A stretch of DNA of 5,434 bases from Actinomycetes bacterium (GCA_021850345.1 JAJZMN010000022.1:1-5434), one strand, 5' to 3'; counted from the first letter of the stretch, positions 1 through 5,434 are shown. Notes: generated by a model not told the origin, from the letters alone. Made by a program: numbers and translations.

Positions 1-81
1 GACGTCTCAGTGAAGCGCTTAGACGGGTCCGGGCAACCGGGCGAGTCCGTCACCGCCACGGGGCAACCCGTGGCTGCCTGA
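1..81 (+). other. Possible 3' end of a convergent gene entering from the left edge
   Basis: Plus-strand frame 1 is open from base 1 to a TGA at 79-81 (26 codons, mostly with G or C in the third position), and the hairpin at 83-102 follows at once. The piece reads DVSVKRLDGSG and ends GQPVAA, with the tripeptide GQP twice, and has no recognised motif. It includes a TTA codon, rare in such DNA. A minus-strand frame is also open across this stretch to the edge, from a GTG at 102 that has no ribosome binding site. The coding status is undecided. Confidence 0.2.
22..74. other. Two further hairpins with GCAA loops beyond the ilvE terminator
   Basis: At 55-74 GCCACGGG and CCCGTGGC form a perfect 8-bp stem closed by GCAA. 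At 22-51 an outer stem GACGG/CCGTC encloses an inner stem (27-32 with 37-42) also closed by GCAA. GCAA is a stable GNRA tetraloop only when read as plus-strand RNA. The inner stem at 28-41 is U-G on the plus strand but A-C on the minus, so both clues point to the plus strand. With the hairpin at 83-102, three stems fill this 115-base stretch. No known RNA family was recognised. Confidence 0.4.
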
Positions 82-82
82 G

Positions 83-102
83 CGTGCTCACGTTTGAGCA
101 CG
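83..102 (-). terminator. Hairpin 14 bases after ilvE (likely terminator)
   Basis: CGTGCTCA and TGAGCACG form a perfect 8-bp stem with a 4-base loop (CGTT on the plus strand, AACG on the minus). It begins 13 bases beyond the ilvE stop, where an operon terminator is expected. No T-tract follows on either strand, so it would be of the tail-less kind often proposed in actinobacteria. If a plus-strand gene ends at 81, the same stem could serve both directions. Confidence 0.5.
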
Positions 103-115
103 GTGCTGGTAACGG

Positions 116-1045
116 TCACTCGACCAGGTGGAGCCAGTCCTTGTACGGGTCCAGCTCGCCGCGGACCGCCGAGAAGTAGGCCCGTTGGAGTTCCGAGGTG
201 ATGGGACCGCGAGCTCCAGAGCCGACGACGCGGTCGTCCACCGCGCGGATGGGGGTGAGCTCCGCCGCGGTGCCGGTGAGAAACGCCTCTTCCGCCAAGT
301 AGAGGTCGGTGCGGATGAGCGGCTCGTGGCGAACCTCGATGCCCATGTCCTTCGCGAGTACCTCGACCGTGTCCTGGGTGATGCCGTCGAGCGCGCCGGC
401 GTCCGAGGTCGGCGGCGTGAACAGCACGCCGTCGCGCACGATGAAGATGTTCTCACCGGTGCACTCGCTGACTCGCCCGTCCGAGGTGAGCAGCACCGCC
501 TCGTCGTAGCCGGCCTTCAGTGCCTCGATCTTCGCGAGCGACGAGTTGACGTACATCCCGACGCTCTTCGCCGCGGTGGGCGCCGCGTTGGGGTCGTGGC
601 GGCGCCACGAGGCGATCTTGACCGACACCCCGCGCTGGAGCGCCTCCTCCCCGAGGTAGGTCCCCCACGGCCAGGTGGCGATCGAGACGTTGATCGGCGA
701 GAGCAGCGGGTTGAGGCCCATCTCGCCGTAACCGAGGTAAACGAGCGGGCGGATGTAGCAACCGTCGTCCATGCCGTTCACACGCACGAGCTCCGCGCTC
801 GCGTCGATGAGCTGTTCGACCGTGAAGGGGATGTCGATCATCATGATGTGCGCAGATGCGACAAGCCGACGGATGTGGTCGGCCAGACGGAAGACGGCGA
901 CGCCTTGGGAAGTCGGATACGCCCGGATCCCCTCGAAGACACCCGAGCCGTAGTGGAGCGTGTGGGAGAGCACGTGGACCTTGGCATCCGCCCAGTCGAC
1001 GAGCTCGCCGTCCATCCAGATCTTCTTCGTGGGGGTGATCGGCAC
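116..1045 (-). CDS. ilvE: Branched-chain amino acid aminotransferase (EC 2.6.1.42)
   Basis: IlvE is a fold-type IV PLP enzyme of the cytoplasm. It moves the amino group between glutamate and the 2-keto acids of leucine, isoleucine and valine, the last step of their synthesis. The 309-residue product matches the usual family length and resembles E. coli IlvE along its whole length. Visible landmarks are the N-terminal AKVHVLSHTLHYG block (21-33), FEGIRAY (37-43), PWGTYLG (126-132), the PLP lysine K160 in PTAAKSVG, E194 in the class IV signature SECTGENIF (193-201), and GTAAELTPI (258-266). The GTG start is chosen because AGAAAGG lies 8 bases upstream and the N-terminus then aligns with the family; the frame stays open further upstream inside leuB. 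The start lies 2 bases after the leuB stop, so the genes are probably co-transcribed and translationally coupled. D-amino acid transaminase and aminodeoxychorismate lyase share the fold, but the close match to IlvE makes them unlikely. Confidence 0.96.
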   Translation of the reverse strand: MPITPTKKIWMDGELVDWADAKVHVLSHTLHYGSGVFEGIRAYPTSQGVAVFRLADHIRRLVASAHIMMIDIPFTVEQLIDASAELVRVNGMDDGCYIRPLVYLGYGEMGLNPLLSPINVSIATWPWGTYLGEEALQRGVSVKIASWRRHDPNAAPTAAKSVGMYVNSSLAKIEALKAGYDEAVLLTSDGRVSECTGENIFIVRDGVLFTPPTSDAGALDGITQDTVEVLAKDMGIEVRHEPLIRTDLYLAEEAFLTGTAAELTPIRAVDDRVVGSGARGPITSELQRAYFSAVRGELDPYKDWLHLVE

Positions 1046-1047
1046 GG

Positions 1048-2289
1048 TTACAGCCTTTCTGCGATCGCGTCGCCGATGGCGGCGGTGGTGGTGGTGGCAG
1101 GTGTGTGGGATTGGGCACCCGGGCGTCCCCCGGCTCCGGTCGGCGTGGCGTCCTCCACAAGGCCCTCTGCAGCCTTTCGAATGCGCGCGGCGGCCTCGGG
1201 CTCGCCGAGGTGCTCGAGCATGAGCGCCGCGGACACGACGGCGGCGACGGGGTTGGCGCGGCCCGTGCCGGCGATGTCGTGCGCCGCGCCGTGGACCGGC
1301 TCGAACATCGAGACCGCCCCGGGGTGGAGATTGGCGGAGGCGGCGTAGCCGATCCCGCCGCACACGGCACCGGCCAGATCGGTGAGGATGTCGCCGAACA
1401 GGTTGTCCGTGACGATCACGTCGTATCCGGCGGGGCGCTCCACCATGTGGATGCACGCGGCGTCGACGTGCTGGTAGCCCGTCGCGATCCCTCGATACGC
1501 GGCGGCGGCCGCGTCGAAGGTGCGCTTCCAGAGATCACCGGAGAAATTGAGCACGTTCGTCTTGTGAACGAGCGTCACCTGCCGTGCCGGCCGGCCCTCG
1601 GCCAGCTCGAACGCGTACCGGACGACCCGCTCCACTCCCATGCGCGTGTTCACCGATCCCTGCGTGGCGACCTCGTCCGGCGTGCCCTTTCTGAGAAAGC
1701 CACCTTCACCTGCATACGCGCCCTCGGTGTTCTCCCGGACCACGACGAAGTCGACCGTCGAGTCTCCCCCTGCGGCGGCGGCCACCGAGCCGGGAACCGC
1801 GTGAAACGGGCGCAGGTTGACGTAGAGGTCGAGCTCGAAACGGAGCCGGAGGAGGAGACCGCGCTCGAGCACGCCCGACGGCACCGACGTGTCCCCCACT
1901 GCCGGCCCGACCGCGCCGAGGAGGATGGCGTCGTGGCCGCGCAGCTCGTCCAAGACCTTGTCCGGCAGGACCTCACCCGTCCGGCGGTACCGGTCGGCAC
2001 CGAGGTCGTATTCGGTGGTCTCGAGGGTCACCCCCGCCGCGGCGACGACCTTGAGGGCCTCGGCCACCACCTCGGGCCCGATGCCGTCCCCGCCGATGAC
2101 GGCGACCCGGTGGCGGGAGCGCGAGCGCCCGCCCCTGCCTGCGACGCTGGTCTCCTCAGCGCGGCCGCTTCCTCCTTCGAGGGCGGTCGCTGTCGGTCGG
2201 GATCGCGTGGCCTGCATCGTCTGCTCTGTCTGCTCCGTCTGCTCTGTCTGCTCTGTCTGCATCGTCTGCATCGTCTGCTCAGTTTGCAT
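1048..2289 (-). CDS. leuB: 3-isopropylmalate dehydrogenase (EC 1.1.1.85), start uncertain
   Basis: LeuB oxidises and decarboxylates 3-isopropylmalate with NAD+ to give 2-ketoisocaproate, the keto acid that IlvE turns into leucine. Numbered from the ATG at 2289 (413 residues), the fold begins at [13 protein letters not shown] (61-73). By analogy with Thermus LeuB, substrate arginines are R150, R160 and R185 (in VREN), Y192 and K243 (VHKTNVL) are catalytic, and D276, D300 and D304 ([10 protein letters not shown]) bind metal. D338-I339 in [11 protein letters not shown] fit NAD+ preference. Isocitrate dehydrogenase and tartrate dehydrogenase are relatives, but the [19 protein letters not shown] region is typical of actinobacterial LeuB. 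About 60 residues precede the fold, where the family normally has only a few. They consist of eight QT[E/M] triplets and an Arg/Ser-rich linker. In-frame ATGs are at 2289, 2271, 2262 and 2217, all in the repeat; GTGs lie at 2334 and 2358. No ATG, GTG or TTG occurs between 2217 and the fold. A Thr-rich insert (about 381-402) precedes the last helix. Confidence 0.93.
   Translation of the reverse strand: MQTEQTMQTMQTEQTEQTEQTEQTMQATRSRPTATALEGGSGRAEETSVAGRGGRSRSRHRVAVIGGDGIGPEVVAEALKVVAAAGVTLETTEYDLGADRYRRTGEVLPDKVLDELRGHDAILLGAVGPAVGDTSVPSGVLERGLLLRLRFELDLYVNLRPFHAVPGSVAAAAGGDSTVDFVVVRENTEGAYAGEGGFLRKGTPDEVATQGSVNTRMGVERVVRYAFELAEGRPARQVTLVHKTNVLNFSGDLWKRTFDAAAAAYRGIATGYQHVDAACIHMVERPAGYDVIVTDNLFGDILTDLAGAVCGGIGYAASANLHPGAVSMFEPVHGAAHDIAGTGRANPVAAVVSAALMLEHLGEPEAAARIRKAAEGLVEDATPTGAGGRPGAQSHTPATTTTAAIGDAIAERL
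1054..1060 (-). promoter_or_regulatory. Ribosome binding site of ilvE, inside the end of leuB
   Basis: AGAAAGG on the minus strand lies 8 bases before the GTG at 1045. It falls within the last codons of leuB, so ribosomes finishing LeuB pass directly over it. It decides the ilvE start, since the reading frame continues open into leuB. Confidence 0.7.
2215..2286 (-). repeat. Eight tandem 9-base units at the 5' end of leuB
   Basis: On the minus strand eight units run in the order [24 protein letters not shown]. The typical forms are CAGACAGAG and CAGACGATG; the first unit (CAAACTGAG) is the most diverged. The array directly follows the ATG at 2289. The RNA strand is almost free of U and dominated by A, C and G, so it should have little structure. 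Each unit is a multiple of three, so copy-number change would keep the leuB frame. Three units contain an ATG, and in two places GAG sits 6 bases before ATG, like a minimal Shine-Dalgarno plus start. Confidence 0.9.
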
Positions 2290-2338
2290 CCTGCTCGGTT
2301 CGGACGGCGGAGGCGGGATCGCGCTGCAGATCACGCCT

Positions 2339-2372
2339 GAAAAGCAACGACCGCCCACCAGGTGGACGGTCG
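2339..2372 (-). terminator. Terminator-like hairpin upstream of leuB (terminator or attenuator)
   Basis: On the minus strand CGACCGTCCAC (2372-2362) pairs with GTGGGCGGTCG (2358-2348) around a 3-base loop, an 11-bp stem followed by TTGCTTTTC. On the minus-strand RNA the one non-Watson-Crick pair is G-U; on the plus strand it would be an A-C mismatch, so the element fits minus-strand transcription. It lies about 170 bases after the wall-protein stop and about 50 bases before the leuB ATGs. It could therefore end the upstream transcript or act as an attenuator for leuB-ilvE. The U-tract is interrupted by GC, so efficiency cannot be judged. Confidence 0.7.
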
Positions 2373-2398
2373 GAAGCGCGCGGGGTGGTCCGGCGCGC

Positions 2399-2437
2399 CT
2401 AGTCGATGCCTACCTCGGAAGGGCGCGGGCCCGTCAT
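2399..2437 (-). other. Possible 12-codon upstream ORF (leader peptide) before the hairpin
   Basis: ATG at 2437 to TAG at 2399 encodes [12 protein letters not shown]. It starts about 8 bases after the possible -10 box, so it could be translated from a leaderless transcript, and it ends 26 bases before the hairpin. It has one Val (GTA) and one Ile codon but no Leu. That is poor support for classical leucine attenuation by ribosome stalling. An ORF this short is easily found by chance. Confidence 0.2.
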
Positions 2438-2445
2438 CGCCGCTC

Positions 2446-2475
2446 AGTCTCCCGTAGGGCGCGAGCCGTCGTCAA
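2446..2475 (-). promoter_or_regulatory. Possible promoter for the leuB-ilvE operon
   Basis: TTGACG (2475-2470) is followed after 18 bases by GAGACT (2451-2446) on the minus strand. The -35 box matches the sigma-70-type consensus in 5 of 6 positions. The -10 box keeps A at position 2 and T at position 6 but lacks the first T. A start about 8 bases downstream would fall at or next to an ATG at 2437. This is a weak motif match in GC-rich DNA. Confidence 0.3.
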
Positions 2476-2540
2476 CCGTCGAACCCGCCCGTGGCGTTCC
2501 TCACAGCGGAGACCGCGCCGCGAGCGGGGGGGTCCGTGCC

Positions 2541-5222
2541 TCACAGGTCGGCGCCCATCTGGTCCACGGTCTGGGGAGTGATGGCGAGGTCGCCACCGAG
2601 GACCGTGAGGTGGGTCACCGCGGCACCGCCGATCCCGCTCGTCCCTGCCACCTCGAGGAACGCAGTGAGCGGCGCGCCGACCGTCGTCGGGTTCTCCGTG
2701 AGGAGGAGCGGTTCGGGCGAAGCCGATGTCGGGCCATCCGCCGCCACCACCGCGCCGGCGAGGCCGTCACTGAAGTACGCGCCCTGCGCGACCGTGAGGT
2801 CGCCCGTGCCGTGCCACCCCGCCCCTGTCGGGGCGGCCGAGGTCTCGAGCCTCGCAAGCTCGACCGCAGTGTCCGTGGCGTCGCGGCCTGCGACCCGGAG
2901 CACCGAGACCCCCATGCCCTCGAGAGCGGTGACGACGGCGTCCGAGACGGCGAGCGGGCCGCCGACGACGAGGACCTGACGGATGCCAAGGGCGGTGATC
3001 GCTGTGGCGGCCTCTGGAGAGAGGGACCCGGGCGTCGTGAGCAGCACCGGCAGCCGTTCGGCGTAGGCGAGGGTGCTCGCGGACTCCGCGTCCTGGAACC
3101 CGGTCCCCGTGGCGAGCACGGCCGTCGCGATGGCACCGCCCGAGGACGGGGCGGCGGACGCATGCCCGGCGGTGTCGTTGAAGCGGCCGTCCCCACCTGT
3201 GGCGTCCGTTCCCTGGTACGCCCCCGACAGGTCGAGGCTGCCCACCCCGCTCGTCGAGGCGGCCTGGGCGATCTCGGCGGCGGTCTCGTAGGCAGTGGAG
3301 CCGGCGACCCGGGTGACGGTGATGTCGCTGCCGGTCGTCGACGAGCCCCCACACGTTCTTGCCGGCGTCACCTCGAGGGCGGTCACGACCGCTGTGCTCA
3401 CCGCGAGGGGCCCGCCGACCACGACGACGTGGGTGATCCCCTCCTTCGAGAGGGCTGCAGCCGCGGCGGAGGACAAGGTGGTGGGCGTCGTGAGCAGCGT
3501 CCCGGTCCCGAGGCTCCGGGCGAGCGGCGCGCTCGCGAGGGCGTCCGGATAGGTCTTGTCGGTCGCGAGCACCACGGGTCGTGTCGACGGTGACGTCCCT
3601 GGACAGTGGCCCGCCCCCGAAGCGAACTGGTGCTCCAGCTCGGCCGCGGCGGTCGCGTCCGGTGTGGTCCCCGCGATCCTCGTGTACGCGCCGAACGGCG
3701 GAACCGGGCTCACCAGCGGCGCGTTCGCGTTCCCCGTGAGCTGCGGGTCGTGATGGAACTGCGGCCACGCGCCGGGCCCGTCGACGCTCGCACCGTCGGA
3801 TGTGGCGATCTCGTAGTGGGCGACGACGCTGTTGTCGGGCTGGTAGCCGGCGACGGTGATGCCGATGGACCCGTTGGCGTCCTTCGTCACGAGCGGCGCG
3901 TTCTGGAACCCGGTTGTGACGAGGACTGTGGCGTCGAGCACCGCCCCGTCGTGACCTGTGAGGATGTCGAAGCCATTGATCGTCGCCACGACGACGTCCT
4001 GGCGTCCTGTGCCGAGTGCGACGGTGACCGGGGACCCGAAGATCTCGTGCGCGAGCTGTGCGTGCCAGAGCGTCGCGCCGTTCGCACCATCGAGCGCGTC
4101 GACGCCGCCCGAGCGTGTGGTGACGATCACCTGCAGCTGCCCGTTGCCGAGCACATCGGCGAGCGCCGGGCTCATGTAGCCGGTTGTGCCGGAGAGCGTG
4201 CGCGCCCAGACCTGCTGGCAGCTGGTGTTGATCGCGATCACCTGGTCGTGCTGGGACGCGGTGGGATATGTCGGGCCCGTGCCAGCGACGATGCCGATCG
4301 ATGTGCTTGCGAGGAACTTTCCCACCGCCGGCGAGGAATTGATCGACTCGTCCGTTGTGTCCTCGCAGAGCAGGGTCCCCGAGGCGCTCAGGATCCGGAA
4401 GTGGCCGCCGTTCGTGTACTGCCTGCCGTAAGCCTGCCCGGCGGTGGAGGCCCCCCCTTCGATGATCTGGTTGGCGCCGTTCGCCTTCACCTCGGCGATC
4501 GCGGGCGTGGCGAAGTTGGAGTCCGCCTGGAACCAGGGGAACCCGAGGAGCACCGCCCGGGTGGTCGCGTTCATGGCGTAGGTCTCTTGGCCCAACGTGC
4601 CGGCCACAGCCCCGGTGACTCCCCCGAGTGTGCCGACGGCGATGCCGGCGAAGACGCCGTCGGCGGCGCAGGCCGTGTCGGTCGAGGGGTTGGGAGCCCG
4701 TACGAGGTCCTTCGCACCGTCGGGCAGCAGCCACTCGTAGCCCCCGGCACACGGCTCGGCGGCGTTCCCCGTGCCGACGAGCACGGTGTCGTGCGCTGTT
4801 CCCGTCGCTCGGACCACCGACGGCGTGGATGTCACGGGCACGCCGACGTCCTTCGGCCAGCCGGGCACCGCGGTGCCGCTCGCGAGGTTGAAGGCGTACA
4901 CCAGTCCCGACCGGTCGCCGAAGACCGCGGCCGGACCACCTGTCAATGTGGCGAGGGACGGGGACGACAACGCCACGTCGTGCGTGCCGTCGGGGAGCTT
5001 GACGCTCCACACCTGGCGGAGGACCGGGGCAGCCGCCCCGGCGCCGGCCGCGGCTGAGCCGCCGGCCAAGCCTGAGACGCCGGCCACGGCTGAGCCGCCG
5101 GCCACGGCTGAGCCGCCGGCGAGCGCCGTGGTCATCATGACCAGGGCCGCCGCGCCGAGCCCGGCGCCCCTCCGTAGGCTGCCTTGGACGCCGGCGCGCC
5201 ACGTCCCGTGCCACGAAGCCAT
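2541..5222 (-). CDS. Secreted beta-propeller protein with three C-terminal cell-wall-binding (CWB2) repeats
   Basis: This 893-residue protein is probably exported and held on the cell wall; its ligand or activity is unknown. The start at 5222 gives a signal peptide with basic residues R9, R17 and R18, a hydrophobic stretch (19-35) and a likely cleavage after ALA (33-35). R17-R18 leave Tat export possible, although the residues after RR do not fit the Tat consensus well. A hexapeptide Ala/Gly/Ser repeat follows (about 35-64). Residues 69-477 hold about eight PQQ/FG-GAP-like blade units, with motifs such as GPAAVFGDRSGLVYAFN (96-112) and SPALADVLGNGQLQVIV (351-367). AWPQFHHDPQLTGN (485-498) closes the propeller. 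Three CWB2 (PF04122-like) units follow at about 514-620, 636-772 and 775-893, marked by RIAG/RVAG openings, YPDALA, LLTTP and VVVGGPLAVS. Six cysteines (158, 185, 286, 335, 540, 624) suit an exported protein with disulfides. An upstream in-frame ATG at 5333 is rejected because it would overlap greA and precede the signal peptide. Confidence 0.88.
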   Translation of the reverse strand: MASWHGTWRAGVQGSLRRGAGLGAAALVMMTTALAGGSAVAGGSAVAGVSGLAGGSAAAGAGAAAPVLRQVWSVKLPDGTHDVALSSPSLATLTGGPAAVFGDRSGLVYAFNLASGTAVPGWPKDVGVPVTSTPSVVRATGTAHDTVLVGTGNAAEPCAGGYEWLLPDGAKDLVRAPNPSTDTACAADGVFAGIAVGTLGGVTGAVAGTLGQETYAMNATTRAVLLGFPWFQADSNFATPAIAEVKANGANQIIEGGASTAGQAYGRQYTNGGHFRILSASGTLLCEDTTDESINSSPAVGKFLASTSIGIVAGTGPTYPTASQHDQVIAINTSCQQVWARTLSGTTGYMSPALADVLGNGQLQVIVTTRSGGVDALDGANGATLWHAQLAHEIFGSPVTVALGTGRQDVVVATINGFDILTGHDGAVLDATVLVTTGFQNAPLVTKDANGSIGITVAGYQPDNSVVAHYEIATSDGASVDGPGAWPQFHHDPQLTGNANAPLVSPVPPFGAYTRIAGTTPDATAAAELEHQFASGAGHCPGTSPSTRPVVLATDKTYPDALASAPLARSLGTGTLLTTPTTLSSAAAAALSKEGITHVVVVGGPLAVSTAVVTALEVTPARTCGGSSTTGSDITVTRVAGSTAYETAAEIAQAASTSGVGSLDLSGAYQGTDATGGDGRFNDTAGHASAAPSSGGAIATAVLATGTGFQDAESASTLAYAERLPVLLTTPGSLSPEAATAITALGIRQVLVVGGPLAVSDAVVTALEGMGVSVLRVAGRDATDTAVELARLETSAAPTGAGWHGTGDLTVAQGAYFSDGLAGAVVAADGPTSASPEPLLLTENPTTVGAPLTAFLEVAGTSGIGGAAVTHLTVLGGDLAITPQTVDQMGADL
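5053..5124 (-). repeat. Four tandem 18-base units after the signal peptide
   Basis: Four consecutive 18-base units (5053-5070, 5071-5088, 5089-5106, 5107-5124) share the plus-strand core gctgagccgccggcc. A degenerate fifth copy may lie at 5035-5052. They encode the six-residue pattern [LVA]AG[GV]S[AG] at about residues 34-57 of the wall protein, at and just after the predicted signal-peptide cleavage site. Each unit is a multiple of three, so copy-number change would alter linker length without shifting the frame. Confidence 0.85.
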
Positions 5223-5225
5223 GGG

Positions 5226-5239
5226 CCCCTCCCCTCCTT
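5226..5239 (-). promoter_or_regulatory. Ribosome binding site of the wall-protein gene
   Basis: The minus strand reads AAGGAGGGGAGGGG here, ending 3 bases before the ATG at 5222. The AAGGAGG core is 10 bases from the start and a second GAGGGG is 3 bases away. This strong purine tract fixes the start at 5222, not at the longer in-frame ATG at 5333. Confidence 0.75.
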
Positions 5240-5282
5240 GCCTTCCCGAAGTCTCGCGCACGGGCCGGATCGGATCAGCCGG

Positions 5283-5288
5283 TAGCCT
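5283..5288 (+). promoter_or_regulatory. Possible -10 box for a leaderless greA transcript
   Basis: TAGCCT fits the actinobacterial -10 pattern TANNNT and ends 7 bases before the A of the greA ATG at 5296. A transcript would then begin at or within a base of the start codon. No Shine-Dalgarno sequence is present before this ATG, which agrees with leaderless translation. No good -35 box is seen. Confidence 0.45.
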
Positions 5289-5295
5289 TTCGGCC

Positions 5296-5434
5296 ATGAC
5301 CGACGCTTCCGGCACCGAGCCGGCGCGCCTCACGCCGGAGACCTACGAGCGGCTGCAGGCAGAGCTCGAAGACCTGACGACGCGAGGGCGGGTGGAGATC
5401 GCGCAGGCGATCGAGTCGGCCCGCGCGCTCGGCG
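5296..5434 (+). CDS. greA: Transcription elongation factor GreA, N-terminal part (cut by window edge)
   Basis: GreA binds the secondary channel of RNA polymerase and stimulates cleavage of backtracked transcripts. The 46 residues visible run from MTDASGTEPARLTPETYERL to IESARALG and match the start of the GreA N-terminal coiled coil: LTPExYExLxxELxxL, then a short linker, then RxEIxxAIxxAR, which in the family leads into the GDLSEN tip motif just beyond the edge. The frame has no stop up to 5434. The ATG at 5296 gives the usual short N-terminus before LTPE. The gene is divergent from the wall-protein gene with 73 bases between the two starts, so both promoters must share this gap. GreB or another GreA-like factor is possible but less likely. 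Confidence 0.85.
   Translation, partial: MTDASGTEPARLTPETYERLQAELEDLTTRGRVEIAQAIESARALG

Noticed and set aside
128..1348. Long plus-strand frames opposite ilvE, leuB and the wall-protein gene (also 1105-2340, 2406-3593, 3606-5057)
   Set aside because: They are rich in Arg, Gly, Asp and His with no recognisable domain, as expected for antisense frames of GC-rich genes whose minus-strand products are clear.
2215..2289. TRAP-like RNA-binding site (regular GAG triplets)
   Set aside because: TRAP sites have GAG/UAG spaced by 2-3 bases and regulate trp genes of Bacillus. Here GAGs are 9 bases apart in a coding repeat.
2215..2289. CRISPR array
   Set aside because: The units are 9 bases, contiguous and without spacers; they are coding repeats.
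1048..2358. Longer LeuB start at the GTG at 2358
   Set aside because: This GTG lies inside the terminator-like stem, has no ribosome binding site and adds residues unlike any LeuB. The ATGs at 2289-2217 are preferred.
2526..2532. Run of seven G (possible phase-variable tract)
   Set aside because: It lies after the stop of the wall-protein gene, not in a coding frame or between promoter boxes, so slippage would have no evident effect.
2767..5214. Long Arg-rich minus-strand frame inside the wall-protein gene
   Set aside because: It is a shifted frame of the CWB2 gene, with a composition typical of out-of-frame GC-rich DNA and no domain.
2541..5333. Longer wall-protein start at the ATG at 5333
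   Set aside because: It would overlap the greA coding region on the other strand and put 37 residues before the signal peptide. The strong AAGGAGG fits the ATG at 5222.

Overview
This 5.4-kb window is very GC-rich. Its codons mostly end in G or C, it uses GTG starts, its LeuB resembles the actinobacterial form, and it encodes a secreted protein with CWB2-type repeats. These features suggest an actinobacterium, possibly of the Acidimicrobiia. That placement is an inference from gene style and was not tested by any search. Three complete genes lie on the minus strand, and the start of a fourth lies on the plus strand at the right edge.

Right to left along the minus strand: positions 5222-2541 encode an 893-residue exported protein with a signal peptide, a PQQ/FG-GAP-like beta-propeller of about eight blades and three cell-wall-binding (CWB2) repeats. 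A 251-base gap (2540-2290) follows. It holds a possible promoter, a possible 12-codon upstream ORF and a strong terminator-like hairpin. Next come leuB (3-isopropylmalate dehydrogenase, start uncertain, 1048 end) and ilvE (branched-chain aminotransferase, 1045-116). These two are separated by only 2 bases and form a leucine/branched-chain amino acid operon: LeuB makes the 2-keto precursor of leucine and IlvE transaminates it. The hairpin upstream of leuB could be the terminator of the wall-protein gene or an attenuator of the leuB-ilvE operon.

The last 115 bases at the left edge carry three consecutive hairpins and no convincing gene. One short plus-strand frame ending at 81 could be the tail of a convergent gene. 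At the right edge, the plus strand at 5296 begins greA (transcript cleavage/elongation factor), cut by the window. It is divergent from the wall-protein gene and looks leaderless.

The most unusual feature is a minisatellite of eight 9-base units (QT[E/M] repeats) at the 5' end of leuB. It supplies every ATG that could start the protein. I see no defence system, mobile element, CRISPR array or tRNA/rRNA gene, and no clear sign of an entirely new system.
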